A stretch of 64,000 bases of DNA, taken from contig NC_090295.1 in assembly GCF_037392515.1 (NCBI RefSeq), forward strand, positions 23,352,501 through 23,416,500, read 5' to 3'. Under the pieces are notes generated by a model. The model worked only from the letters and a program-made list of their open reading frames with translations. It had not been told where the DNA came from and did not search any database. Made by a program: the position numbers and the translations under genes. Shown piece by piece: positions 13,636-25,001 of this stretch; position 1 is the first letter of the stretch; the number at the start of each line of letters is the position of its first letter. This DNA is from Haliotis asinina. Lineage: Eukaryota > Mollusca > Gastropoda > Lepetellida > Haliotidae.

Positions 13636-16591
13636 CAATACACCGCAAAGCAGGTGGGGTAATAACGAAAAGAATATAGGTACACTTGAACCTCCATATG
13701 TTCCCTTAATTGTTTACATCAGTATATACGATATATCTGTGAAATATAAACACTGAGTCAGCATAAAATATGACTGATCACGAACATAAAAAGAAACACA
13801 TGTTACTGATCAGAAATTCAAAACTAAGAGTTGATACGTTACACTTATAGATTCCATATCTATATTTATCCGCCTCAACGAGGACAGTAATGCCACTATT
13901 TCGCCAGTAAATGGCTCAGATATTGCTACTTTAGCACATACACTGAGATCTAACATTCAGAAACAACCAATCAAGACATTTTCCGCAGCCTCTGACAAAT
14001 GCGCCAGTCATTAGACTGCCCATCACATCCATCACCGTATGAGCGATAATTAAGGCCGAAACACCTCATTACCCGGTATGTGTTTTTAATAGCTGTAGAC
14101 ATGTAACCCCAGAGACTCCTATAGGCAGTCGTTATCTGCTTCACACTTTGTGTGCTGAATCTTAGGATATATAACGTGTGTGTGTGTGTGCGTGCGTGCG
14201 TTCGGCGGTGCGTGCGTATCTGTGTGTGTGTCTGTGTCTGTCTCTTTGTGCGTCGCTGCGTGTGTGCGCTTGTGTGAAAATGAATTACGAAAAGAAAATG
14301 ATGCCACTTAGTAACTTCGTTTTTCAAACTCGCTATACATAACTGAAATCAGGCGAGTGAGTGAGGTTTACGCCACACTCAGCACTATTCCACCTATATG
14401 GCTGCGGACTGTACATTCTCGAGTCTGGACCAGACAATTCAGTGACTATCGGTCTGCGCAAGTGGGTATCGATGACAATCTTAATCTCGAAACATGTACA
14501 AATAACTAACAGTTCATGGTGTAGAAAATAATATGTTACCGATGTATTTTACTTTCTTCTTTCAGTTAAAAGATATACTATTAAAAATAGCGAGATATTT
14601 CGTTAAAAAATATTTTCATAATACCAAACGGCCACCATTAGCGGTAGCCTCTTCACCTCAGTAAGTGAGACGTCTTTACAAATGTCTATATGTACTATGT
14701 ATACTCACTATCGTTATCATTTATTTCGTATGGGTGGCCATGAGTTCATCTGTCCATGTGTAAAATATAGGTTAACATACATACCGCGCCACATGCATTC
14801 TGCCTACTGTGCACATTCAAAGGTCAATGGAAGAGAGATGTCGGTTTTCTTTTCACCGAATGTAGAAAATGATAAGTGCTCTACAGCAGACACACATTCT
14901 TCTCACCAGCTGCAATGTGGGCGAAAGGCCGTGCTCAGAATTCCAAAGCTGCACTTTAGGAAGTTGAAGTGACATGTAATGACTTGAATGCAGGGTTCTT
15001 CAAAACAGCTACCCTTTCTCAAGATGTTTAATTTCCTATGTTTACACTGATGTGTGTGTGCGTGCGTGTCGTGCCTTATATCGCATCAAAATTTTGTTAC
15101 AATTATAGCAGCTGTCATGGAGTATGGAGTGAGTGAATGTGGTTTTACACCGTTTTTAACAATATTAACCACTATTGACGCGATATCACGGCGGGGGACA
15201 CCAGAAATGGGCTTCATACATAGTGTCCATGTGGGAATCGAACCCGGGGCTTTAGCGTGACGAGTGACGCACATGGATGCACTCACCGCCCCTCAGTAAT
15301 GGACGTTTTAAAGCCTGATATTGGGCTCCTACGCGCAGAATATTGCAATAATCTATCCCCAATAGGACCGTAAAACACGGTGTTGACGGAGGCGTGGCAT
15401 ACACTGCCTGCATTACCAAGACCCATTTTCAGTCTTTCCAAACTGCGCACCTTGAAATGTAACAGATAATCAGATTGATCATGCATTTAGTGAATCTATA
15501 AGAGGAGAAGCAGAAAAATGAATATTAAACAAATCATTAATGTGACCCATTTGGGGGTATGTCAGAGCTACCCTTTACTGGAGCTACTGGGACTAACCTA
15601 ACTTCATTACTGGAAAGTACCTGGATGATTTCAGTTGAATTTTAGGCCACATTGCTCTTGTAGCATCATTAGCGCAAGTAGTTGATCGACAACCGACGGG
15701 AAATGATAGCCCTGTGGGTCACGATGATTGGATTGCTTACATGTGATGGACAACATAATAGCAGCTTTCAGGTAATCTCCCCTCTAATCAACGTGTTTAG
15801 AGTGATATAGCATATATGTTGCATGGCCAGTATAGAAGTCGGTCATGCAGCTGAGGTCGTTGTTTTGTTGATCCAGTAAAAAACTAATTGCTTTTAACTG
15901 GCGTGGAGGTAACGAACCCCTGGGGCACAGTAAATAAAACTGGTTTTAGGTCTGGATAAAATGTATCCATTATCTGGTGACACTAATCTTGGTAGATACT
16001 CATGCATAAAAAACGTTGTAAGGGGCTCTAAGCTTGTTCCTCTGTAAAACATTGATCATTCCTTGGTTCAGAGAATGCGGACAACGCTGAGAGCTTGATA
16101 GGAAAAGCGATGCCCAATGGAAACCATGCTTGTCGTTAGGGACGACTATTGGGATGGGGTGATCAGGGATAGGAATTGGTTGACACATTTCTTTGTATCC
16201 CAGTTGCATAGATTGATGGCCTTTTTATTCATGCTGATCATTACTGGATTGTCTGGTCCAAGTTCGATTATTTACAGACCGCTGCCATGTAGGTTGAATA
16301 TTGCTGAGTATGACGTCAAAAATTAGCATACACTAAAATGATTACCTTCATGTTTCAGCCTTGTTTGAAGTCATCGCTCTCATCATCTTCCCAGTGAAGT
16401 TTCTGGAGGAAGTAAGTCACGAACGCTCTCATCACAAATGGGAGTTCGGCTGGGCGTACGGTGTAGGCTGGGGGTCAGCCATCTTCATGTTCGGAGCCGC
16501 CATCTTACTATTGATAGACAGGGAGAGCGAGGAGGTCATCTATAGAGAAAAGACGATTTATAACAAGGAGCCGGAACCAGAGGAGGTGTGA
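189..16591 (+). CDS. TMEM47/PERP-like four-helix membrane protein (claudin/PMP22 superfamily), 5' partial
   Basis: Three exons are visible: 189-354, 12742-12891 and 16359-16591 (TGA). All have AG acceptors and GTAAGT or GTGAGT donors, and their phases agree (0/1, 1/1, 1/stop). Together they give 182 residues. Seen: a hydrophobic first segment, then W23, GLW at 32-34, C37 and C49, which is the claudin-superfamily W-GLW-C-C signature of the first extracellular loop. A second helix (CLLSLATCLLSIVVACIGL) and a third across the exon 2/3 junction follow. The last exon has FPVKFLEEVS, then WGSAIFMFGAAILLL, then an acidic tail ending EPEPEEV. Known family: from memory, the third-helix to fourth-helix stretch resembles vertebrate TMEM47, a cell-junction protein of about 180 residues. 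The starting methionine and roughly 20-25 residues should lie in an exon upstream of the window. Inferred role: cell-cell contact or membrane organisation. Alternatives are PERP-like or another claudin-like subfamily. Intron 1 is 12.4 kb and holds a satellite array. Confidence 0.85.
483..815 (+). repeat. Degenerate tRNA-head SINE (family A)
   Basis: The head at 485-560 keeps the A-box-like gtagcctta region and a B box (gagttcgattc). A matching tail (taatattgctaatacctgcataaaac) lies at 779-804. The space between may be an insertion or unrelated sequence. Family A is defined by better copies at 2070, 15127 and 61144. Confidence 0.5.
866..1029. mobile_element. Fold-back MITE with 38-bp inverted ends, TA target
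   Basis: The arms 866-903 and 992-1029 are reverse complements with only two mismatches. The inner part also pairs (cacgggaatatt with aatatatattccgtg), so nearly all 164 bp could fold on itself. The arms begin and end with TA. This fits Tc1/mariner-type target duplication, with ends starting AACATCA. It has no coding capacity. Confidence 0.75.
1162..1191. promoter_or_regulatory. Two CRE/ATF-type TGACGTCA palindromes
   Basis: Perfect TGACGTCA octamers occur at 1162-1169 and 1184-1191, 22 bp apart (about two helical turns). They lie in intron 1 of the TMEM47-like gene, about 800 bp after its donor. CREB/ATF proteins bind this sequence; use here is unproven. Chance or repeat origin is possible. 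Confidence 0.3.
1552..1950 (+). pseudogene. piggyBac-like transposase fragment
   Basis: The open frame of 132 codons ends with TAA and has no convincing start. The reading KRGMRL..., then SYIDVMVYLG, then LQMKIGICHG resembles the central piggyBac transposase core. In that core a lysine/glycine-rich strand precedes a YxxDxxVYxG strand, and a helix with K.G.CG comes later. The usual DNFYT motif with its catalytic aspartate is not recognisable; the stretch reads RNQYSTRGYF. The piece is therefore inactive. It lies inside TMEM47-like intron 1. Family assignment is by eye and tentative. Confidence 0.4.
2070..2213 (+). mobile_element. tRNA-derived SINE, family A
   Basis: The tRNA-like head has an A box around 2080-2092 (tggcctagtggtt) and a B box at 2123-2132 (ggttcgatta). 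The body is followed by the tail tactggaatattgctaag, then ggcgtaaaacc and cactcat. It is full length for this family in the window. Confidence 0.8.
2264..2445 (-). repeat. Degenerate SINE, probably family A, reverse
   Basis: A gagtgagtgaatttggtcgtacgccgc tail-like stretch is at the left (about 2269-2296). A B-box-like gggattcgaacc is at the right. The middle is not recognisable, so it may be two fragments. Confidence 0.35.
2600..4040. other. Intronic sequence without a supported gene
   Basis: Intron 1 of the TMEM47-like gene. The open stretch of 140 codons on the minus strand at 2679-3101 shows no domain I recognise and no splice context. At 3756-3850 there is a dispersed repeat containing ccccgcctgcttgtcac, shared with 27593-28200. 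Confidence 0.5.
3756..3860 (+). repeat. Dispersed repeat (copy near 27595 reversed, copy near 28133)
   Basis: The run acctgtagcaac...gtgtattcgtc then ccccgcctgcttgtcacaaa is matched in reverse complement at 27593-27650. The part from ccccgcctg to cttatctaatactt recurs at 28133-28187. The class is unknown. Confidence 0.65.
4045..4120 (-). repeat. SINE family A head fragment, reverse
   Basis: A B-box-like ggaatcgaactcgg is followed by ttcttctgcgtgacaag. This is the reverse complement of the usual family A head (cgtcacgc.gaag...ggttcgatt). No tail is seen. Confidence 0.45.
4121..7310. other. Intronic sequence, nothing further recognised
   Basis: AT-rich intron 1 DNA. Open stretches at 4762-5079 (minus), 5565-5912 (minus) and 6899-7153 (plus) are short, of low complexity or without any domain I can name, so none is called. 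Confidence 0.4.
7315..7495 (-). mobile_element. SINE family B, reverse
   Basis: It reads gagttttggtcgcgctcagccatatcccagctata, then gtgatcaacaatacgaac, then gactccgttagtcgtctcttacgac. This is the reverse complement of the family B consensus seen at 25002 and 31995. It lies head to head with the next copy. Confidence 0.7.
7518..7765 (+). mobile_element. SINE family B, head-to-head with the preceding copy
   Basis: From left to right it has aggtccaatttag..gtcttca, gaggcgactaac.ggatcgg, gtcagactcgctgacctg, gttgatcactggat, atttacagatcg and a tail gaatgcagcgttaaa. With 7315-7495 it forms an imperfect inverted pair. Confidence 0.7.
8631..11750. repeat. 76-bp satellite array with higher-order 111-bp units
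   Basis: The unit runs from cattcaacat to gatatctgt. Forty unit starts can be placed between 8631 and 11735. Of the 39 intervals, 35 are exactly 76 bp and four are 111 bp (starting 8859, 9198, 10525, 10788). Each long one contains an extra 35-bp partial copy (caacatgccg... ending gaaagac). Copies differ at a few fixed positions: ata/atg before ccg, cacc/gacc, gagg/tgagg. The pattern from 9122 recurs from 10712 with one unit missing after about eight units, so a block of many units was duplicated. Open frames across it are by-products. It sits inside TMEM47-like intron 1. Confidence 0.97.
12460..12663 (+). mobile_element. SINE family B
   Basis: Diagnostic blocks are present: ggtcttcagcaaccc, gaggatcgggtggtcagg, gttgacacatgtcatc, ttatttacagac and the tail gctggaatattgctgagggcggcgttaaac. 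It ends about 80 bp before the exon at 12742. Confidence 0.8.
12943..13102 (-). mobile_element. SINE family A, reverse
   Basis: It starts with a tail-like gccgcttttagcaatatcccagcaatgtcac. It ends with the head in reverse: cgggccttcggtgtgacaag, then accagtgcgacaccccaccgcccc. Confidence 0.75.
13559..13633. repeat. (CA)n microsatellite
   Basis: An uninterrupted CA dinucleotide run of about 37 repeats. It is in intron 2 of the TMEM47-like gene. Confidence 0.98.
14175..14276. repeat. Interrupted GT/GC-rich simple repeat
   Basis: gtgtgtgt runs are mixed with gcgt, gtctgtct and ctgcgtgtg. The open reading on the opposite strand is rich in Thr/His and is an artefact of the repeat. Confidence 0.85.
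14354..14480 (-). mobile_element. SINE family B, reverse, truncated
   Basis: gagtgagtgaggtttacgccacactcagcactattcc is followed by gagtctggaccagacaattcagtg and cggtctgcgcaa. The head part is missing. Confidence 0.75.
15127..15294 (-). mobile_element. SINE family A, reverse
   Basis: gagtgagtgaatgtggttttacaccg, then gatatcacggcgggggacaccagaaatgggcttc, then a reversed B box (gaatcgaaccc), then tagcgtgacgagtgacgc. It is close to full length. Confidence 0.8.
16088..16326 (+). mobile_element. SINE family B just before the last TMEM47-like exon
   Basis: aaaccatgcttgtcgt, tgatcattactggattgtctggtcc, gattatttacagaccgctgccat and ttgaatattgctgag can be read in order. It ends only 32 bp before the exon at 16359, so the branch site and polypyrimidine tract must lie in that gap or in the SINE tail. 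Confidence 0.75.
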
Positions 16592-17600
16592 AACTAACGA
16601 TTCTTCCACTGAAACTACCCGACAGTCTTTCCTAATGTGTGAGTCCCGAATCCCCGGGAAATATCCAGACACCCTGTTAGAGTGAGACGTAGAGTGTGAT
16701 GTTGCTGATGGGATGATGTTCAGAGGATCTCATGCTGATGGCCGTGTGGTCATATATCCATGCTGTTTTGGTACAAATGCTGAACCATGATATGAAAGGA
16801 TATGGCACATGTAACAGCCATGTTGAGAAGGGAATAATTAGAACACGCCTGTGGTGTTTTGTCTGCAAATGCAAATATAATCGTCCTCGCCAGAGATGTT
16901 GCCTCAGTTAAGGATATGCCACTGGCGTAACATTGAACATATTTCAATTGCTCACAGAAAATCAGTGATGAGACCAGGTGTTCACGATAGGGTCGGCACA
17001 TCCTGTCCTACTGGTACAAACAGCTCAAGCAAAGCGAATCCGTGGTTTTAAGAGGAGTTGTCGTATTCATAAAGGAAATAACGTCGTGTGGAATCAGTCT
17101 GTATCAAGTGATACAGCAATGCGTCTGTGTGTGCATCCATCACAAGTCCTGATGGAGATTTTATCTGCATAAACAGACCGCCATCGATGACATTGGATGG
17201 ATTGCAGTGGATTTCATACAGCAGGATGAGATTTCTGGTAGATCTATGTCCAACTTCTGATCACCGTGTGGAGAAGAAATTGACATCAAATATGGCCACA
17301 TTCGCGATCAAAACCAAGTATCTTTTACAAGTTAATGGATCACAACATGAGAAAATGGCTTCTTTCCTTCCAGGCTTTGACACCACTAATATTTGATCCA
17401 AAGTGACATTTGGAAAATAGATAAGCACAAAAACATGCAAACAGTTCAGAGATATACAGTGATTTCTCACCCGTGTTAACCAACATTATCAAAGAAACGC
17501 CAAAACATCAGTCAAGTTTTTCGTGAAGGACAATACCAGAAGCTCCATTGCAGAAATTAAAATAAATAATTTTCAGGCACTTGCTTATGGCTCATTAAAG
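16592..17600 (+). other. Probable 3' UTR and flank of the TMEM47-like gene
   Basis: No coding signal after the TGA. The first AATAAA on this strand that I found downstream is at 17561-17566, so a 3' UTR of about 1 kb is possible. This is inference only. Confidence 0.35.
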
Positions 17601-19570
17601 AAAGTCATTGCAAAGGAGTTCTGTGAGCTTATGCATTAATTCAGGGGATATTTTATGAATGGCATCTTCTGTAGTTGGACGATCACGACGTATATGAGTT
17701 ACTCCTTTCTGCCATTCAGAGATATTATTCCCATAACATTGTTCAAGGTCATGGGCTGGAGGAAGTAAAAATGAAAGTCAGCATGAACGTGAGGCAAAAA
17801 CGTGAGCACATCAACATCAGGATGAACAATAGCGTGAACATTTCTGTAGCAAAGACTACGTCAACGAACGAGGGACAGGGGCATAACACTAATCTTGTAT
17901 GGGGCAATACTATCCTTAGAGGATTAAGACTTGAACGAATCTTCACCATACTTTCTTAGTTTCCAGAAGTGCGTGTTACCTTTATTGATTTAATGAAACA
18001 TTTCGTCAAATTTGTTGTTTCTAAAAGAAACTGTATTTAACATTTATGCTGTGTGACTTATTTCACCTTCCTTGTCATCTCCATTTAATTCCTTCATGTT
18101 TGTTCAAGAAGTGGTTATGTTGAAGTGTATGCAAAGGTGTACGTCAGACAACATCATCGCCGTAATACGAGAACAGTATACATTATTCATTACATTGGAA
18201 CATGACTGGAACTATATCCATTCTCAAGAGCAACAACATCAACATCAACAACTGAAAACATTCATAGATGATTCGGTACGTTTGCACGGACGGTGATTGT
18301 ACGAATGATAGGGCTCTGTCATAATGACAATTTGAAGAGCTACAGGATGATGTGCATAGCGTTGGTGAATACGATGTGAGGGCATAACGTCAAGACAATG
18401 TGCATCTCAGTGGATATTATATGACGCTTCACTACTTCGTGAGTTGCCTAGTGGATAGAATAATTGTGAAACGGTCTGTGAGATATTGCGATTTCTACTG
18501 CTAATCACACAGCAGGCCATCCTTTCACACGAGCCAGTGTTCTGAAACTGACCATTGGAAATGATGATCGGATGAAGTACTCTTCATTAACTAAGAAAGA
18601 AAGAAATGAATGAGGCACTATGGATGACATGTCTGCGGCCATCATCGAGTGTAGCCATTTCCAAACTTGAATGTGTCTCTTGTCACGTGGTCGCAAAATG
18701 GAGCGGAATATTCAGTGTAACATACATGACACGTGTTAGTTACATTCTGTTATGAAGGGTGCATATAGAGGTTCTTACATGAAAAGCGAAAAGGTTGTTA
18801 AATTGTTAATTTCAGCTTGGTAGTGGGCGAATAACTTATCCATAAGTCTTCGTGCGTGCATTATCTGGTGTATTCAGTCATTGATATGTGTACATCAATT
18901 TCCATTTTTTTATGTAACCATCAACCCAGTTTGTCGACATAAATGCTCCTGTAAAAACGATCTATTCATGTGATTTCTTCGATCGATGTTCCAAGACAAT
19001 GTATTGTCTTGAGTGGTCGGGTATGCCTCAGAATGCATACTAATTCTTCTTTGACTGGCACCTGCCCGATATCCCTCCTGAAACAACAGAGGCCGTGTTA
19101 GTTTGGGATATCTAGCTATATCGCCTGTCTTACTGTATATCTCAGCATCATTATCACAGCTAGAGTTAAGAATTTAGAATTTGCAATTATAATACCTTCA
19201 ACTTCAACATGCAACCGCATATTAATACCAATGTGCACCAAGTACATGTCTATATTTGCTGTTCGAAGAACACAGACGAAGGTGGATCACAAATGATGAG
19301 GAACTGACTTGGAGGGGTGGCCCTGATGACTCCACTGATTGAATGGCTGTTACTTTTCATACCATGACATTATAAAGTAAGGTAGAATGATCTTATCAAA
19401 CCCTCAATAATTCTGTTTTTATGATGTTTTAAAATCACCACTATCAAAACGCAAGCATTATATATAATGTTATTTTGAACAGTAAATGTAACCTGTTTTC
19501 GCAAGGTGCAGCAACGTTATTATGATTACATAAGGTGACGCCAGGTGTAAGTAGTTTCCATTTCCTTAAA
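17600..19570. other. Intergenic, nothing recognised
   Basis: Short open stretches only, for example 17675-17959. None has a domain or convincing splice context. A short run of CAACAT-type repeats is at 18231-18252. Confidence 0.4.
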
Positions 19571-19572
19571 TC

Positions 19573-19692
19573 GTGAGTATGGTTATACCCCGCTTTTAGC
19601 AGAAATGGCTTCACGTGTTGTGCCCAAATGGGGACTCAAACTTGGGTCTTCTGTGTGACGAACAGAAGCTATAACCACTATGCTACCCCAAC
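19573..19692 (-). mobile_element. SINE family A, reverse
   Basis: The left end is tail-like (gagtatggttataccccgcttttagca). The right end is the reversed head (ggactcaaacttgggtcttctgtgtgacgaacag...accactatgctacccca). Confidence 0.75.
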
Positions 19693-20049
19693 GCTCTTCT
19701 TTAAATCGAATCCTGAAGTGAACATGTGACTAGTATTTGGCATATTTACGGTATGGCATTCAGTAGACAATACTGAGTATAACTGCTGTGTATAACATCG
19801 TCAACTGCTCTTCTTTTCTTAAATGGTCTTATTCACCCTCAGCAGTGTTGATATTTAACTTCATTAAGGACAAATTCTGCCAGTCACCTGAGCTGCCCCT
19901 GTGACCGTTGTTCGCAAAACCCGACGAATGTTTGGTTTGCCAGCATCAGTGCTAGACCGATTGGTTTCAAAGGATGTTGATCTGCTACGGCTTACATTAA
20001 TTCCTACCTTCTTCAATCATCAAGCTTACACACGCAGTGTGTAAGCGTG

Positions 20050-20096
20050 TAACGAATAACACTTGGGCTAAGTTTACTTAGGCTGCATTCAAATCA
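20050..20096. repeat. Isolated end related to the inverted repeat of the 60402-61026 element
   Basis: gtaacgaataacact.gggctaagtttacttaggctg closely matches the right end of the element at 60402-61026 (caacgaaatacact..gactaagtttacttagactg). No partner end was found nearby. Confidence 0.5.
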
Positions 20097-20924
20097 GTGT
20101 TAAGAACCAACCTGATCTCATTTTGCATATGTCTACCTTTTCATGAGAATTCCTGAGACATGAGTGTCTACAATGTGCATTGTTTTATATATGGTCACAG
20201 ACAAGAAAAGCTGTTTTCGTCATTTCTTCGTGTACCACATCTTCTGAAGTACTTTCCTATTAATTCAATTACAAAAACATATGACTATAGACATTAGTCG
20301 TTAATGCAGTTGGGTGGAATAATTGTTCACGGATGTGGATTAACAATTAAGGGCATGAAAGTAACACAAATATTTTGAGAACAGCAATATCAGTGTTCTT
20401 CTTTCAGCACTTCTGTTTTCAACCTGTAGGATGTACTTCCGACTAACGTATGAACGTTTTAGGAATATTAGAGCATTGTGGTATTACTTTTTCGTCAAAT
20501 GTTTGATGAATGATACCATTCCGAAATTGTTCCATTTTGTAACCTCACTTCAAGCATACCATCAATTACATCCAACATTACAAGAACCCTCCCAGTAAAG
20601 TCATGAGGGTCTTTTCTTGCCACAAAATCAGATTTTTCTTATCTCTGTATTGTATAAGCCCCAACATTTTTATGTTTTCTGGATGTTCAACAATAATAAA
20701 TAAACTTCATGTGTGTCTTTCGTGTTTCTTTATCAAACAGTTGCCTTTCACTGGCCGTTGTTGGTCATAAGTCTGTATAATTATCACATCACATACATGT
20801 ACATGGAATTGTGGGATGTCAGAAATAAGTTAGATAGAACTAAACAAGCATGAAACGGAAACGAGGGGCTGCACGAAGAATATGTACATCTGTGGAACGT
20901 GTTCCTCGAAGTACTCGCCGCTCT

Positions 20925-21112
20925 GAGTGAGTGAATGGGTGAGTGAGTTTAGTTTTACGCCGTACTCAGCAAAATACATTGGGAACCGATGACATCTGTC
21001 AACCAAGTCAGCGACCCGATCCCGTTAAACGCCTCTTACGACAAGCACAGTCGCCTTTTATGGCAAGCATGGGTTGCTGAAGGCCTTATTCTACCCGGGA
21101 CCGTCACGGGTC
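20925..21112 (-). mobile_element. SINE family B, reverse, with internal deletion
   Basis: gagtgagtttagttttacgccgtactcagcaa is joined directly to attgggaaccgatgacatctgtcaaccaagtcagcg. It continues through ttatggcaagcatgggttgctgaagg to ccgggaccgtcacggg. The central Ty-like block gtctggaccagac is deleted. Confidence 0.8.
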
Positions 21113-21117
21113 CGGCT

Positions 21118-21365
21118 GCTCAGAAGTGTGATAGATCACAACAGTACGATTTACACGAAGTCACCGCCGCACTCAAGTGTGATAGATCACTACAGTTCGC
21201 ATTACTCGAATTCACAGTCGCCCTCAGTAAGTATAACTTGAAGCCACCGTCGCTCTCATATGTGACAGCTCACAACAGTATACGTATTACTCGAAGTCAA
21301 CGTCGCTCTCAAGTGCGATAGTTTACAACAGTATAGGTATTATATGAAGTCGCCATCTATTCCAG
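21118..21365. repeat. Degenerate tandem repeat of about 52 bp directly abutting a SINE
   Basis: About four to five units of the type agtgtgatagatcacaacag...cgaagtcaccgccgcactc. One unit is shortened (21222-21257). The array starts immediately after the head end of the SINE at 20925-21112. Confidence 0.8.
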
Positions 21366-24060
21366 TAAAATCTCAAAAGGACTTCGTCAGGAAATATCTA
21401 AATATCAGCGAGTGTTGAGTTACACAACGATTCGACTCTCTGCGTCTGGATACTTTCAGGAACAAATCAAGCGTTTGTTAAGTTCCACAAAACTAGCATT
21501 TTGCAGCATCTCTATCAAGAACATTCATAATAATCTAGTTTTGGATTAAAGATGAATCACGTAGATTCAACACAGTCTAAAACCTCTAATGTCTACAGAT
21601 TTAGATACTATCGTACAAAGAATAAACATATCTAACAGCCTTGTCAGCTTGTTTTCACGGTTTAGTCTAACAGATGTCATTTCTGATATCGTTGCAAGGC
21701 TAGTTTACCAAAACTAATTAAATGTTTGAATCCCATTCAATAAATACATTCACGTAAGTAAATTTGTTAATCGTGCCATCCGTTATTAGTGAAATTGAAA
21801 ACAAAATAGTGATATGTTTTAAGGAATACTTTCATATCATACATGTGGAAACAAATCAGTCATATTGTCATCGAGCTCTTCTGATGTCCGTGTTGGCTTC
21901 TGGAATAAACGCGAAGAAATACTACAACAATCACTTCACTCATGATCAGGCTAAATTACTGCTACATAACGTTTCTGTGTCGTGAAGCTGTGTTCACGAG
22001 TACCACAAGGAAATACCGAAAACTAAATACAGATCAATCAACCTCAGCAGACCATATACAATAGGAATCTATTACCAACCAACTAAAAGCAATTTGTCAA
22101 CTTGTGCCAGTGATTTCATCTGATCATGTTGTTTGATACTTTCCCGATATCCGAGCATCATTTACATATGAAGAAACCTGTTACTCGCAATAGTTTTACG
22201 GAACTGAATATTATATATATAGTTATAAGTGATAATTTGCCTTTAATGGGAGGATGAACTTTTACTTAAAGATTTTTCTTCATGACACATCTTCATCTTT
22301 TGTTTAAAAGTCACTTTGTATATTTACTTGAGGAGGTGACATTAGTCCATGTACAGACCCTGAAGCAAATATAACCAAAAGAGCCCACGCAAGTTTAGAA
22401 AATAGGGCAAGTCTAGATTTACACAGCTTCTGAATACGAAGAAAGTCTCAGGGCTCCTATCAATTTAGTTCCTTTCACTGTGACCTTTTTCAGTACTGTA
22501 TGTTCATTTCAGAGAGTAGTTGTTAGTCTAGGGTGACATTTGTTGTGAGGAAGTATCGCCTGATTGTTAGGGAAGGGACGTATTGTTTATGCCATAAAAA
22601 TCGAAGTGGAATAACCGACTCCGATCCAATGTAACATTATCCCCCGATTTCCTGCACATCACTGATAAGCAAGAGGGCCTACGTGACCAAATCCTTGTCG
22701 GCTGATTTGATGAGGGGCTGAAGAAACAGTGAAAATTCCTACATTTGAAAACATGTCTACACTTTGGTAATTTAATACGTGATAATTATATCAGAGTTCA
22801 GTTAAAAGGCCACGTTTCTTTGCAATTTAATGCATGCAGCCTACATTGCATTATTTGCAAACAGAGATACTCTGAGACATACGGTTTGGAGATGAATGTG
22901 CATTTGTTAATTTACCACTACAAACCTGTGCAAACAGGCAATCTCATTTTGCTTGTACTGTTGATTTGGATATTGTAAACAGTGGTACTCAAGCAGTAAA
23001 CACTCATTCTAACACTAATTGCAAGAGGCCGTGATCATGCATGCAAGCTTGTTCTAAAGTAACTACTTTAGGCACTCCGCTCACGTCAACATATTCGGTA
23101 CAGTGATTGAGGTCATATATGTAAGGAGGTATGACAGCGCTTAGTCTCTTAATATGCATAATATTTACTGTAGACAATAAACCCGTTAAATTAAAAGATT
23201 ATTCCAGGGACTACAGCAGACAAATAATAAGTACCCTCTCAAACCTAGGTATGCCAGTTGGACGTGTGAAGAAGCCACGTGCAACCACACAAATCAGAAA
23301 GGGACAGGCTAATAACCCTAAACTTTCTTCCCATGTCAACTACTCTGTCATTATATAGCCAAGATGCATGTAATAGTGACTTTCCAAACGTATTAAATTT
23401 TGCTAGCTGCCCCACTCACTGCGGTATCAGGCTGGCTATCTCTAAATAGTTGTTGAAGGCATAGTAAAAGTATGTAATCTGATAGTCAAAAGTCAGCCAT
23501 CTGACTCCAGCCGTCAGCCGTCAGCCGTCAGCCGTCGGCCGCCAACCACCAAACGACTGTTTCCCAGGACAGACAAGTGCAGTACAACGTACACGTAATT
23601 CATTTTCCAGGACGAAAAGTGACATTTTACAAAAGTGAGTAGCTGAGGCATCTGATTGTGTGACTCGTTGCGGAGTTTTTACAGGAGGTATGTACATGTT
23701 GCGATTCATTTTTCCAAGACTCAATAATATTGGTTCTAATGGCATATTTGCACAGGCGCCCACCGCGGGTCCGAAAATCGATACTCCCGGTTTTCTATCC
23801 AACCTCCGTACTACATAGCCTGTAAAGGTGCATCACCAAATCACAGTGACGTGATCGAAAACTGGACAATTATATATATATCGTATCACGAGTCTCACGA
23901 GTACACGAAAACCTTAAATTTAGCTACCTCTAACAAACTTGAGCTAAATCTAGCTACCGATTCAAATGCCGAAACCCGACTTTGAAGAAAACTCAGACCT
24001 GAGGTTCAAATATAGAAAACTCCAGTTTAGTTTGTTAATTTTTTTTATGATACCCGGGTT
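21366..24060. other. Intergenic, nothing recognised
   Basis: No gene supported. The only marks are a short agccgtc repeat at 23512-23540 and a TA run at 23871-23881. Confidence 0.4.
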
Positions 24061-24240
24061 CACAAGGAGCTTCTAGTACAATAGAAGGGGTGAGATAATG
24101 CATATTGACACTGTTCGTCTTACTTCGAATGTCATGGAGGGTTGACGGCATCGTGAGGATAGAATCGTTTGACAGATGAAGGCGCAAAGAGCATAGTTAC
24201 AAGGGCGCTGAAGTTCCAAATTCAAATTGTGTAAAAGAAA

Positions 24241-24444
24241 TACATACGTACACACATACGCACACACACACACACATATGTATGTATGTACGTACCTACC
24301 TGTCTACATACATACATACATACATACATACATACATACATACATACATACATACATACATACATACATACATACATACATACATACATACATACATACA
24401 TACATACATACATACAAGCACTCGAGCACACACGCGCACACACA
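24241..24444. repeat. TACA tetranucleotide array with flanking CA/GT-like sequence
   Basis: A continuous catacata run covers about 24303-24416 (roughly 28 units). Imperfect acacacaca and gtatgtatgt stretches lie on both sides. All open frames here are repeat artefacts. Confidence 0.97.
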
Positions 24445-25001
24445 CAAATATTCAGATTGGGGATTTGAATCCCGAATCTGTTTTTAACTTCATGTTGCTG
24501 TTAGTTTGCCGGTCAACAGATCAAAATTTAAACTCCGGCGACTTGTCGAATATCCGAGGGAGACAGTTGGCCGTGTATGGGGATGCCGACGTGAGTGGTG
24601 TGCATAATAAGGGAACGGGGCTGATCCCTCCAAGTCTTAATTAGGTTCCCCACGATGATCTTCTGATTCACTTTGATTTAGAAAGGAACACGGACTCTAC
24701 CAAAATTAGCTTTAGAATACAGTTTATGCCTTTTTCCCAATAATGACAAAGAGGATGAATATCATGGCATAATTGTCCTACGTAAGTATTTGACATTCAG
24801 ACAATTTACCCCTATGTATACAAATCTCCAAACATGATGAAGTTTATATATCTTTTTTAACCAATTTTGATGTATTAGCCTTCAAATTAGCCAAATTTAT
24901 TTATCATAAATATATATGGTAAAACAAATCTTTAAATTGAATTATGCAAGAATGTTATTTCATTTTAGTGCTATCTTTGTCACGTAAGGTTTCTGTAAAG
25001 G

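Noticed and set aside
13343..13662. Val-Cys and His-Thr repeat frames
   Set aside because: Artefacts of the (CA)n run.
24222..24644. Tyr-Ile-His-Thr and Met-Tyr-Val-Cys repeat proteins
   Set aside because: Artefacts of the TACA/GTAT tetranucleotide array; the same applies at 47734-48055.
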